A program made the translations under genes and the position numbers. The notes below the pieces were generated by a model. The model saw only the letters and a program-made list of their open reading frames with translations. It was not told where the DNA came from and did not search any database. A DNA stretch of 16,428 nt, taken from positions 6,532 to 22,959 of the forward strand of contig DMBU01000117.1 of NCBI GenBank assembly GCA_003446015.1. Reading direction: 5' to 3'. This document shows positions 8,146 through 15,489 of the stretch, piece after piece. Positions within the stretch are counted from its first letter, which is position 1, and each line of letters begins with the position of its first letter. This stretch comes from Bacteroidales bacterium. GTDB lineage: Bacteria; Bacteroidota; Bacteroidia; Bacteroidales; UBA12077.

Positions 8146-9637
8146 TCCTAGATTGTTTGAACCTGTTTTTAATTCCAATTAAAATGGCTTTTATGTCAAG
8201 CCTTTTATCCAATTCTATAAACGAATACCACGAAGAAAAAGCAATTAAAACCACTCCAATAATATAAGGATACGGATTATTCATAAACTTCACTGCCATA
8301 AAGCTAATTAAAGCCAATCCTAATTGAATAAAAAATATTTTTATAAAAGAAGGATTGAAAGAAAACTCAAATTTTATTTTCGCTACCAAATAAACCTGAA
8401 TTGAGTAGAGGAAGTAAGCTACCAAAAATGACAATCCAAGTCCAGTTAAACCAAGATAGTAATATCCTAAGAGGTTTAATCCTAAAAGATATGCATTGGT
8501 AATAATTTCATTCCAAAATAAAAGTTTGATGGCTCCTTTGGCTAAAAATAAAAATGAAATTGACCAACTTGCTGCCTTAAAAAACATTCCAAGTGCAGCC
8601 CAATATATCATAGCCGTAACAGGTAAAAACTTTGTTGAATAAAATAAGATAACTACCCAGTTAATGAAAACCAGAAAAACAATTATAATGGGTGCCAGTA
8701 TAAGCAAAGCGATTTCAGCTTGTTGATTCATTACATTCTGACTTTCTTTATTGCTATGTGCTACTGCGGAAAGCCGCGGATAATAATCTGTGGCCATAGC
8801 AGTAAAAACCATACCCACATAGGTGTTGATAATGGCAAAACCGGCACTGTACAATCCAACCTGATCTATTCCACCTATATTACTTACAAAAATACGGACG
8901 ATGTAAGATGCGCCTAGGGTTATTAGACTGCTCAGGCTTATCATAAAGCCCATCTTCAACATCCCTTTTCCTTCGGTGATGGTACGAGCCTTTGAGACAA
9001 ATATTGGTTTAATATCTAATTTTTGCGCATAATACCAGGTTAAAACAAGCGTTGTGATTGAAGTAACAATAATTCCAGGCACAATACCTTTTACTCCATA
9101 AAAGTAATACAACGGGATGGTCGTAAAGAGTCCGATAATACTCCCAATCACTCCAGCTTGTGCCATGTAGCTTATCTGGCGCATTCCTCTAAGCATTACG
9201 CCTTGGCCGTCACTGATTTGATTAAGCAATAATGTTATAGAAATCCCGATAAAGGCAAAGGTGTAATCCCGGTTTCCAAAGGTAATCTCGCTAAGCCAAG
9301 GAGAAAGCACAACCGTAAGCAAGGCTCCCAGTAAGCCGGTAACCCATACCCATCGCCTAAAAACCTTAGCTACGATAGCAAGTCTTGTTTCATTGCCAGT
9401 GCTGTGTGCTGCGGAAATGTCTTTCACGGCACTTGTTGAAAGACCAAAATTTGTTAAGGCAGCAATAAATCCGGAGGTGGAAGTTAACAAGCCTGATATT
9501 CCCATACCTAACGGGCCCAATAGCACCGCAATAAATTTTGAACGGATAATTCCAATAATAATCTGAAATACCTTTACCCCCCCCAAAATAGAAGTCGCTT
9601 TCATTATTTGGCGATAGGAAGATTGTTGTTCTGACAT
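8126..9637 (-). CDS. wzx: Wzx O-antigen / polysaccharide flippase
   Basis: This 503-residue integral membrane protein has about 12-14 hydrophobic segments spread over its length. It begins with the conserved N-terminal region of O-antigen translocases: an amphipathic start, then SKFIAVLLGPLGMGISGLL at about residues 33-51, and a TNFGLSTSAVKDIS segment near 62-75. It belongs to the MATE/MOP flippase superfamily and would move the undecaprenyl-linked repeat unit to the periplasm. The start is ATG at 9637, after a 280-base spacer. The 3' end overlaps the GT2 gene by 20 bases. Codons 18-21 contain a run of eight G on the coding strand. The first two thirds of the gene are visibly richer in GC than the last third (about 45% against 25% in sampled 60-base lines), hinting at mosaic origin. 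Confidence 0.93.
   Translation of the reverse strand: MSEQQSSYRQIMKATSILGGVKVFQIIIGIIRSKFIAVLLGPLGMGISGLLTSTSGFIAALTNFGLSTSAVKDISAAHSTGNETRLAIVAKVFRRWVWVTGLLGALLTVVLSPWLSEITFGNRDYTFAFIGISITLLLNQISDGQGVMLRGMRQISYMAQAGVIGSIIGLFTTIPLYYFYGVKGIVPGIIVTSITTLVLTWYYAQKLDIKPIFVSKARTITEGKGMLKMGFMISLSSLITLGASYIVRIFVSNIGGIDQVGLYSAGFAIINTYVGMVFTAMATDYYPRLSAVAHSNKESQNVMNQQAEIALLILAPIIIVFLVFINWVVILFYSTKFLPVTAMIYWAALGMFFKAASWSISFLFLAKGAIKLLFWNEIITNAYLLGLNLLGYYYLGLTGLGLSFLVAYFLYSIQVYLVAKIKFEFSFNPSFIKIFFIQLGLALISFMAVKFMNNPYPYIIGVVLIAFSSWYSFIELDKRLDIKAILIGIKNRFKQSRNAGKRE
9577..9584 (-). repeat. G8 homopolymer tract within wzx codons 18-21
   Basis: The coding strand reads eight consecutive G residues (C8 on the plus strand), covering the end of Leu18, Gly19, Gly20 and the first base of Val21. 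In the sequence shown the frame is intact. A gain or loss of one base would shift frame and end the flippase early. Runs of G or C of this length are uncommon in such AT-rich sequence. Confidence 0.9.
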
Positions 9638-9666
9638 TTTAGTTTATTAAGTGTTCAAAAGCAATA

Positions 9667-9846
9667 TTAAATAGTGAATTTGTTTAACTTATTAGCTATT
9701 CTGATATATCTCTTTTTCTTAAAGGTATTATAATAGAGTGGCGCAAATAAATTATAATTATTCGGCTTTATATAAAAAGTCATCCATGCGATAGTGGGTG
9801 AAATTATTCTTGAGAATTTAGGAAGAGTGCTAAAGGAATATGTTTT
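9667..9846 (-). pseudogene. possible relic of a coding sequence (59-codon open stretch, no good start)
   Basis: Within the 280-base spacer between the GT61 gene and wzx, the minus strand holds a 59-codon stretch closed by TAA at 9667-9669. It contains ISPTIAWMTFYIKPNN and then APLYYNTFKKKRYIRIANK. The stretch is preceded by an in-frame TAA (9847-9849), beyond which the same frame reads NQIAA. It has no upstream ATG; the only internal ATG would leave 38 residues. The aromatic and basic ending looks like a C-terminal tail, so a decayed gene is possible. AT-rich spacer can also produce such a frame by chance, and I do not recognise a family. Confidence 0.2.
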
Positions 9847-9917
9847 TTAAGCAGCAATTTGATTGAAATATTTTACATAAATAGATTTGCGGAAAAAATA
9901 ATAAACTATTTTGTTAT

Positions 9918-11222
9918 TTATAGTGAAATCCATTCAGTAAGGAATTTATCAAATTTGATTGTATCAATTATAAACGGTGCATGAATATTTAAATCTTTAG
10001 AATATTTTTCCTCAGTAAAATAAATCAGTTCATTTCCTACAAAACTTGATATTGTTGAAAATCCGGAAAAAGACAATTCATTTTTCGCAAAAATAATTAC
10101 TTTACAATTTTTTTTACAGTAAATCAAATTTGTAAAAGCCGCCCCAGATCCTCCTACAATATACTCAGCATTACTAAACATCGATATTTGATCTGGAATT
10201 GAATAATTTTCGGGGAGAATTGTTTCAAAATCGTATTTTTCTAATATTTTAAAAACATCTAATTCATTAAATTGCCTTCTTCCACTTGCTTTACTTCTTG
10301 ATATATATAGTCGTTTCGGAAATACTTTCTTTGATGAGTGTGGTCGCAAATTATTGCGTAAATATTCTAATGAATTAATATCAAACAAAATATCCTCTGG
10401 TCTGATATCATTTTCATTTATAAAATTTGGAGGTATAAAATTTGGACTTGAGAAATAATACAATTTATTTATTCTGTATTGCTCACTTTTTTGTAATGGA
10501 ATTAGTTTTCTTTCCTTTTTATTCAGAATGGCAAATAGTTCGAAATATTGAGGCACCTCAAAACATATTTTATCGACCAATATTGGTATATTAGAATCTA
10601 AATTTAATGCGTCAATTTGTTCAAATTTGATCAAAATTTCGTACAAGAGATGGTAATAGTTCCAAGAAAAATTACCGCCCATAAAAATAGCAGCCTTAAA
10701 AGAAGTATTTGAATCCTTATTTTTAATTAAACAAAAATCTTTTTTATAAAATATCAATCCTTCATCATTATATTTAAATCTATGATTCAGATCATATTTT
10801 TTAAGATCATATAAAACATTTTGGCTGTCTAAAATTATTAAATTTGAGCCTCCTGTAATTACAGTATCATTTAGAATTCCAACATAATTATGGTGGTCAT
10901 TAACTTTAGTAAGTCTATTATTTTCGCATTTTAATGAATTAAATTTAGGTGGGCTGTAAAATAGCGGGGTTTGCTGTTTGAAAATATATTGCATTTTCTC
11001 AGGATATTTAGTATTAATAAACTCAATATTTACAAATTTTCTAATTCCATATTTGTTAGCTATTATTACTTGCGTTAATGATTTTATAAATGCCCTATCT
11101 TTTAGAAGTTGCAATATCAGCCAGAATTTAAAATTTTTCAATTCTAAATGCATTTTCACCAATACTTTTTTCATTTGCTTTGGAAGCAACTTTTTCAAGA
11201 AAAGTTTAAAATAATCGAACAT
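9918..11222 (-). CDS. GT61 / DUF563-family glycosyltransferase
   Basis: This 434-residue protein matches the DUF563 (GT61) pattern. The signature GNFSWNYYHLLYEIL at about residues 183-197 corresponds to the family's NYYHWLLE-like motif. RLYISRSKASGRR follows at 304-316 (family RxYISRxxAxxR). VGGSGAAFTNLIYC lies at 356-369 and matches the GxxGAxxxNxxF-type C-terminal motif. The first 40 residues are basic and hydrophobic and may touch the membrane. In bacteria such proteins are mostly uncharacterised glycosyltransferases in capsule and O-antigen loci. The start at ATG 11222 follows the fdtB-like stop with a single base between them, so it is part of the same transcript. GC content is very low (about 20% in one sampled 60-base line), unlike the neighbouring aminotransferase gene. 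Confidence 0.85.
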   Translation of the reverse strand: MFDYFKLFLKKLLPKQMKKVLVKMHLELKNFKFWLILQLLKDRAFIKSLTQVIIANKYGIRKFVNIEFINTKYPEKMQYIFKQQTPLFYSPPKFNSLKCENNRLTKVNDHHNYVGILNDTVITGGSNLIILDSQNVLYDLKKYDLNHRFKYNDEGLIFYKKDFCLIKNKDSNTSFKAAIFMGGNFSWNYYHLLYEILIKFEQIDALNLDSNIPILVDKICFEVPQYFELFAILNKKERKLIPLQKSEQYRINKLYYFSSPNFIPPNFINENDIRPEDILFDINSLEYLRNNLRPHSSKKVFPKRLYISRSKASGRRQFNELDVFKILEKYDFETILPENYSIPDQISMFSNAEYIVGGSGAAFTNLIYCKKNCKVIIFAKNELSFSGFSTISSFVGNELIYFTEEKYSKDLNIHAPFIIDTIKFDKFLTEWISL

Positions 11223-11223
11223 T

Positions 11224-12345
11224 TTATTTTAGCGTAACAAAAGTTCGTAAAATTTCAGTAACTTTTCTAACTTCTATATCGGTCATTACAGGGCTAATCG
11301 GCAAACTCAAAACTTCATTGTGAATTTTTTCTGTAACCGGAAAACTCATTCCATTCCATTCCATATATGCCAATTGTTTGTGGGGTGGTATTGGATAATG
11401 AATAAGTGTTTGAATGCCATTTTTCGTCAAATATTGTTGTAATTGGTCACGTTGTGGGGTCCGAATAACGAAGAGATGAAAAATATGACTGTTGGTTATT
11501 TGCTTTTGGCCTTTAGCAAAAGGTAAAATAATATTGGGATGTACAATGTTTTCTATATAGTATTGTGCTATTTCTCTTCTTCTTTGATTATCGGCATCGA
11601 GGCGTTTAAGTTTTACTCTTAAGAAAGCTGCTTGTATTTCATCAAGCCTGGAATTGAGTCCTTGATAATCATTTACATATTTTTTTGTGCTTCCGTAATT
11701 TGCTAAGGCTCGTATTACTGAGGCCAGTTTTTCGTTGTTGCATGTAACAGCACCGCCATCACCTATAGCTCCGAGGTTTTTACCGGGATAAAAACTATGT
11801 CCGGCAGCATCGCCCAATGAACCTGTGCGTATATCAGCATAAAAGCAACCAACTGCCTGTGCATTGTCTTCGATGATTTTCAGATTGTGTTTATACGCCA
11901 AAGTTTGAATTTCGGCATTCATTGCATTTTGTCCATACAAATGCACAATCATAATTGCTTTGGTGCGTTTGGTTATTTTTTCCTCAACAAGAAAAGGATC
12001 TATATTGTAGGTATTAATATCCGGCTCGACCAAAACTGGTATTAAACGATTGTCGGAAATAGCCAAAATAGAGGCAATATAGGTATTGGCAGGAACAATT
12101 ACTTCGTCACCCTCTTGCATAATCCCCATTTCGATATAGGCTTTAAAAATAAGTCTTAAGGCATCCAAACCATTACCAACACCAATACAGTGCTTAGTCC
12201 CAATAAATGAAGCATACTCCTGTTCAAAGGCCTCGTTCTCTTTTCCTAATAAATACCAACCGGAATTAATTACACGTTTAACCGCCTGTGATAGTTCAGG
12301 TTCAAAACTATCGTTTATGGCTTTTAGGTCAAGAAATTTGATCAT
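11224..12345 (-). CDS. fdtB: DegT/DnrJ/EryC1-family sugar aminotransferase (FdtB/QdtB-like)
   Basis: This 373-residue PLP enzyme has the typical family features. They are GVGNGLDALRL near residues 55-65 (phosphate-binding region), EDNAQAVG at 159-166 (D160 contacts the pyridine nitrogen), and SFYPGKNLGAIGDGGAV at 184-200 with the Schiff-base lysine K189. NYGSTKKYVNDYQGLNSRLD follows and is characteristic of the FdtB/DesV branch that aminates 3-keto sugars. It should convert a dTDP-3-keto-6-deoxyhexose to the 3-amino sugar using glutamate. The two FdtA-like genes upstream supply exactly that kind of 3-keto substrate, which supports the assignment. Its ATG overlaps the GNAT stop by four bases (ATGA), indicating translational coupling. 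Whether the product is the galacto (Fuc3N) or gluco (Qui3N) form cannot be told. Confidence 0.9.
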   Translation of the reverse strand: MIKFLDLKAINDSFEPELSQAVKRVINSGWYLLGKENEAFEQEYASFIGTKHCIGVGNGLDALRLIFKAYIEMGIMQEGDEVIVPANTYIASILAISDNRLIPVLVEPDINTYNIDPFLVEEKITKRTKAIMIVHLYGQNAMNAEIQTLAYKHNLKIIEDNAQAVGCFYADIRTGSLGDAAGHSFYPGKNLGAIGDGGAVTCNNEKLASVIRALANYGSTKKYVNDYQGLNSRLDEIQAAFLRVKLKRLDADNQRRREIAQYYIENIVHPNIILPFAKGQKQITNSHIFHLFVIRTPQRDQLQQYLTKNGIQTLIHYPIPPHKQLAYMEWNGMSFPVTEKIHNEVLSLPISPVMTDIEVRKVTEILRTFVTLK

Positions 12346-12890
12346 GATTTTTCACATTCTAATCCAACAATATTCCTAATTGCATTCCTCGTTAATTTGT
12401 AATCTTCCGGGAAATAATGGCCCAAATAATCATCTTTCGTTTCTCCTATAATCTTAACTCCCAATTTTTTGTGAAACTCAATAACCTTAATATTTTGTTT
12501 CCTTATATCCATATGACATCTTTTAAAGCCCATTTCAAAAAATGCTAAATCATAAATCATAAGTGCACATTCCAATGCAGCATACCTTGTTTTGTTTTCA
12601 TTTAAAATCCAACTTCCCCAACAAAAAGAATTTCGCCCATCAATGAAATCATACATTCTAACCGTTCCAATTGGTATTGAATCCGAAATACGATGAATTA
12701 TATAATAAAATTCCATCCCTTTTTTTTCTCTTTCCTTATACTTTTCAAGCCATTCTACCTGCTTTCCATAGTCATCATCGACCTGGGACAAGTGCTTGTT
12801 GTATTTTGGGTCAACCCTTAATAATTGAATGAATTTTGCATCGCTTACTTCAGCAAGCCGAAAATAAATTGTTTTACCTTGTAGTTCCAT
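12342..12890 (-). CDS. GNAT-family N-acyltransferase (RimJ/PseH-like), candidate sugar N-acyltransferase
   Basis: This 182-residue protein is a single GNAT domain. It begins with the beta strand IYFRLAEVSDA, has IPIGTVRMYDF at about 72-82, and ends with the typical RKQNIKVIEFHKKLGVKIIGE at about 130-150, the acyl-CoA side of the fold. The acyl-CoA loop usually written RxxGxG is degenerate here (NENKTRYAALECAL). Similar GNATs, such as PseH, acylate nucleotide-activated amino sugars. No left-handed beta-helix FdtC/QdtC acetyltransferase is seen in the window, and this gene is coupled by a four-base overlap to the aminotransferase gene. I therefore infer that it acylates the new 3-amino group. 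The acyl donor may be acetyl-CoA or, given the FabH and FabG homologues just upstream, a 3-hydroxyacyl thioester. Confidence 0.82.
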   Translation of the reverse strand: MELQGKTIYFRLAEVSDAKFIQLLRVDPKYNKHLSQVDDDYGKQVEWLEKYKEREKKGMEFYYIIHRISDSIPIGTVRMYDFIDGRNSFCWGSWILNENKTRYAALECALMIYDLAFFEMGFKRCHMDIRKQNIKVIEFHKKLGVKIIGETKDDYLGHYFPEDYKLTRNAIRNIVGLECEKS

Positions 12891-12917
12891 TATATAATTT
12901 ATTGAATTAGAAGTTAA

Positions 12918-13598
12918 TTAAAAAAGGCCTCCATTAATATCAATAGCTGTTCCTGTAATGTAATCAGAGTTTATTAAAAAATTAATTGCATTCAAAATAT
13001 TTATTGGGTCGCCAAGTTCTTTTTTAGGTATCATTTCAATAATAGAATTCAAAACATTTTCAGGTACTTCGCTTATCATTCCTATATTAAAGTATCCCAA
13101 ATTCAAACTGTTAATTGTAATGCCTTTTGAAGCATTTTCCTTAGCAATAACCTTTGTTATTCCCCAAAGAGCAGATTTAGAACCCGCATAAGCCGCAGTT
13201 CCCATGGTGCCTATTTGTGGGACTACTGACGCAAAATTGATTATTCTACCATACTTTTGATCACGCATTATAGGTAATAAATGTTTGATTAATAAAAAAG
13301 TTCCATGAGTGTTAACATCAAAAACCTTTTTCCATTCGTTGTAATCAAATTTATGAGACATACTGTTGTAGTTTGTCCCGGCACAATTTATTAGAATGAT
13401 GTCTTTTAATTGAATCAAATTATCTTTTACAAATTTGATAATTTGATCCTCTTCTAAAATATTAACGTGCTGAAAGAGTTCAGTGTTTGTTTTTGGTAGT
13501 GTAGAATTAAACAAACCGATGACTTTTTGTCCTTCATTATTGAATTTATCCAATAAATATTTTCCAATACCTTTTGATGCTCCTGAAATAATAATCAT
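12918..13598 (-). CDS. Short-chain dehydrogenase/reductase, FabG-like
   Basis: The 226-residue protein is a classical SDR. The cofactor loop SGASKGIG lies at residues 5-12, NCAG at 71-74, the active-site asparagine at about 96 (DVNTHG), S124 in NFASVV, and the YAGSK motif gives Y137 and K141. The C-terminus (TGTAIDINGGLF) matches the FabG-type ending, so it most resembles 3-oxoacyl reductases rather than extended sugar epimerases. It is slightly shorter than FabG (about 244). Directly after the FabH-like gene, it may reduce a 3-oxoacyl thioester to a 3-hydroxyacyl one. A sugar keto-reductase role is the alternative. It lies 23 bases after the FabH-like gene and 27 bases before the GNAT gene. 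Confidence 0.9.
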   Translation of the reverse strand: MIIISGASKGIGKYLLDKFNNEGQKVIGLFNSTLPKTNTELFQHVNILEEDQIIKFVKDNLIQLKDIILINCAGTNYNSMSHKFDYNEWKKVFDVNTHGTFLLIKHLLPIMRDQKYGRIINFASVVPQIGTMGTAAYAGSKSALWGITKVIAKENASKGITINSLNLGYFNIGMISEVPENVLNSIIEMIPKKELGDPINILNAINFLINSDYITGTAIDINGGLF

Positions 13599-13621
13599 GA
13601 TAATTTTTTATTTGATTTATA

Positions 13622-14614
13622 TTAAGACCACTTTAATATGGCCGCTCCATATGTCCAACCAGAACCAACTGCAGCAAAAAGTAGAGTATCCCCTCTTTTT
13701 AGCTTGCCTGCTTTATTTACTTCATCCAAAAGAATGGGAATAGTACCACCACTCGTATTGGCATATTTATCCATATTGGTCATCACTTTTTCCCAAGGAA
13801 GCCCAATAATTTCAGCAGTTTTCTTAAGTATACCAACAGAGGGCTGATGAGGTATCATATAATCTATGTCGTCAATCGTTAGACCAGTATCGTTTAATAC
13901 TTGATTGATTGCTTTTGGCAATACTTCTGTTCCAGTCTCATATACTGCACGTCCATTCATTTGAAAATAGTGTGACCCATTATCTATGGTTTCATGTGAG
14001 GCGGGTATTTCAGAACCTCCTGCAGGAACTGTAAAATTCCATTTGCCTCTGCCATCTGTATAGAGTCTAAGCGCTAAAAAACCTTCATTTACGTTACCAT
14101 GCGATAAAACAGCAGCACCAGCTCCATCTCCGAAAAAAACAGCATCACGGCTTTTCCAGTCAGTTATTCGTGAAAAAGTGTCTGCTCCTATAATTAGTAC
14201 ATTATCGTAAACTCCCGCAGCAATAAATTGAGAAGCAATAGACATGCTATATAAAAAACCACTACAAACTGCTGCAATATCAAAAGCAACAGCATTGTAT
14301 GCTTTAATTTTATCTTGGACAATGGCAGCTGTTGAAGGCGCAATTCTATCAGGTGTTGTTGTTGCAACAATAATAAGATCAATGTCATCTATATTAAGTC
14401 CCGAATTTTTTATTGCTTCTAAACCTGCTTCTGCTGCAAGATCGCTGGTTGCTTGATTGGGAGAGGCGATATGCCTTTCTTTAATACCTAGGTTTTCCTC
14501 AATCCATTTGGCATTTGTTGAAATAATTGTTTCAAGATATTCGTTGGTATATATTGTCTCCGGAACATAAGAGCCTGTCCCAATTATTTTTACATTACGT
14601 ACGAGTTGCTTCAT
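13622..14614 (-). CDS. 3-oxoacyl-ACP synthase III (FabH-like ketosynthase)
   Basis: This full-length 330-residue KAS III has an apparently intact catalytic triad. C117 lies in FDIAAVCSGFLY, H256 in IPHQPS (FabH usually has PHQAN) and N286 in KYANTSGG (FabH usually has GNTS). The N-terminal IIGTGSYVPE and the glycine-rich FGDGAGAAVL are also typical. FabH condenses an acyl-CoA starter with malonyl-ACP. Here the gene sits inside a sugar cassette, not with fatty acid genes, and its ATG overlaps the preceding fdtA-like stop by four bases. That context suggests a pathway-specific acyl group for sugar decoration rather than housekeeping lipid synthesis. The changes around the histidine and asparagine motifs fit a specialised paralogue. 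A housekeeping fabH displaced here is less likely but not excluded. Confidence 0.92.
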   Translation of the reverse strand: MKQLVRNVKIIGTGSYVPETIYTNEYLETIISTNAKWIEENLGIKERHIASPNQATSDLAAEAGLEAIKNSGLNIDDIDLIIVATTTPDRIAPSTAAIVQDKIKAYNAVAFDIAAVCSGFLYSMSIASQFIAAGVYDNVLIIGADTFSRITDWKSRDAVFFGDGAGAAVLSHGNVNEGFLALRLYTDGRGKWNFTVPAGGSEIPASHETIDNGSHYFQMNGRAVYETGTEVLPKAINQVLNDTGLTIDDIDYMIPHQPSVGILKKTAEIIGLPWEKVMTNMDKYANTSGGTIPILLDEVNKAGKLKRGDTLLFAAVGSGWTYGAAILKWS

Positions 14615-15024
14615 CTTATTTTAAAATTATTAAATTCTTTATATGTTCTTAAATAATCCTCTTCATCATATTTATGCGAAGCCAAAACAAGGCTAATTGC
14701 ACCAGATGAAAATTCAAACAATTCACGCCAGATTCCTGGGACAATTAATAGTCCATAATCTGGGCGGTTCAGGGTTACAATCTTTTTGTTATTACCATCA
14801 TCCAATAAAACATCAAAAGAACCACCTGCCGCAACAATTAATTGGTATAATTCTTTGTGGGCATGCCCTCCTCTTGCTTCTCCACCAGGGATATCATATA
14901 AATAATAAATTCTTTTTATATCAAAGGGGATATTTTTTTGCCCTTCCACTATCGTTATATTCCCGTCCCTGTTATGGATTTTATTCAATGGAAGAATAAC
15001 ACAATCGTAAACGCTACTTATCAT
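14611..15024 (-). CDS. fdtA: Sugar 3,4-ketoisomerase, FdtA/QdtA-like cupin (second copy, canonical HxH)
   Basis: This 137-residue cupin has the FdtA pattern: NIPFDIKRIYYLYDIPGG, then RGGHAHKELYQ with both histidines (H54 and H56). PDYGLLIVPGIWRE and SHKYDEEDYLRTYKEF follow. FdtA-type enzymes turn dTDP-4-keto-6-deoxyglucose into a 3-keto-6-deoxyhexose, which the FdtB-like enzyme downstream can aminate. I chose ATG 15024 because it is preceded by a strong AGGAGGG and because homology starts there. The frame could be extended upstream to ATG 15078, but that part overlaps the end of the first copy and is not conserved-looking. It overlaps the upstream paralogue by 11 bases and the ketosynthase gene by four. 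Confidence 0.88.
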   Translation of the reverse strand: MISSVYDCVILPLNKIHNRDGNITIVEGQKNIPFDIKRIYYLYDIPGGEARGGHAHKELYQLIVAAGGSFDVLLDDGNNKKIVTLNRPDYGLLIVPGIWRELFEFSSGAISLVLASHKYDEEDYLRTYKEFNNFKIR

Positions 15025-15421
15025 AAGCCCTCCTGTGTTTTTCAAATTCATTATAGTCTCTAATATAGTCCATTTCATTGTAATGTGTAGAACTCATTAC
15101 CAATGCCAATGAATTGGTAGAAAAATTTTGCATTTGTCTCCACAAACCGGCAGGTATATAAAGCCCGTAATAAGAGCGATTTAAAGAAAAGGTTTGTTTT
15201 GTTATGCCATCATCTACTACCACATCAAAGCTGCCAGACAAAGCTACAATTAATTCCTGTTGTTCCATAAAAGCGTGGCCTCCTCGTGTTTGTCCTCCCG
15301 GCACATCGTAAATCCAATAAGTACGCTCTATCTTAAAAGGAATATGATTTTCCTCCTCAATAAAAGAGAGATTGCCTCGAGGGTCTTCAATTTTAGGCAA
15401 GTCAATGATTTTTGCTTTCAT
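15014..15421 (-). CDS. FdtA/WxcM-like cupin, paralogue with HxF instead of HxH
   Basis: This 135-residue cupin is clearly homologous to the gene that follows it. It has IPFKIERTYWIYDVPGG at about 27-43, RGGHAFMEQQE at 46-56, YYGLYIPAGLWRQ and SSTHYNEMDYIRDYNEF. In characterised FdtA enzymes the RGxHAHK motif supplies two active-site histidines. Here the second is phenylalanine (H49, A50, F51), so it may have changed specificity, be catalytically weak, or act as a partner for the second copy. It starts at ATG 15421, 68 bases downstream of the epimerase stop, and ends inside the next gene. Tandem FdtA-like pairs are, as I recall, a recurring arrangement in Bacteroidota, but I know of no settled role for this copy. 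Confidence 0.85.
   Translation of the reverse strand: MKAKIIDLPKIEDPRGNLSFIEEENHIPFKIERTYWIYDVPGGQTRGGHAFMEQQELIVALSGSFDVVVDDGITKQTFSLNRSYYGLYIPAGLWRQMQNFSTNSLALVMSSTHYNEMDYIRDYNEFEKHRRAYDK
15028..15034 (-). promoter_or_regulatory. Shine-Dalgarno site (AGGAGGG) fixing the start of the second fdtA-like gene
   Basis: The coding strand reads AGGAGGG three bases before ATG 15024, inside the 3' end of the upstream gene. It decides between the three possible ATG codons of this frame (15078, 15051, 15024). It stands out because few other genes in this window have a clear Shine-Dalgarno sequence. Confidence 0.7.
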
Positions 15422-15489
15422 TGTTTTCTGTTTTAGTAATGCTATGGGATAATTTTTAAAAGGTTCAGCGGTTCAAAAGATCTGAGTAT

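Noticed and set aside
8146..8178. TTG-initiated extension of the GT2 gene
   Set aside because: It would need a TTG start and a 53-base overlap with wzx. ATG 8145 fits the usual family N-terminus better.
14194..14388. Leucine-rich minus-strand open frame inside the ketosynthase gene
   Set aside because: It is an out-of-frame reading of the KAS III gene. The peptide is low-complexity Leu/Gln, and the catalytic motifs of the real frame cover the same bases.
14697..14999. 100-codon plus-strand frame opposite the second fdtA-like gene
   Set aside because: It overlaps a conserved cupin gene and its histidine- and leucine-rich peptide shows no family features.
15025..15078. Upstream 18-residue extension of the second fdtA-like gene
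   Set aside because: The extension overlaps the end of the first copy, is not FdtA-like, and a strong Shine-Dalgarno sequence supports the internal ATG at 15024.
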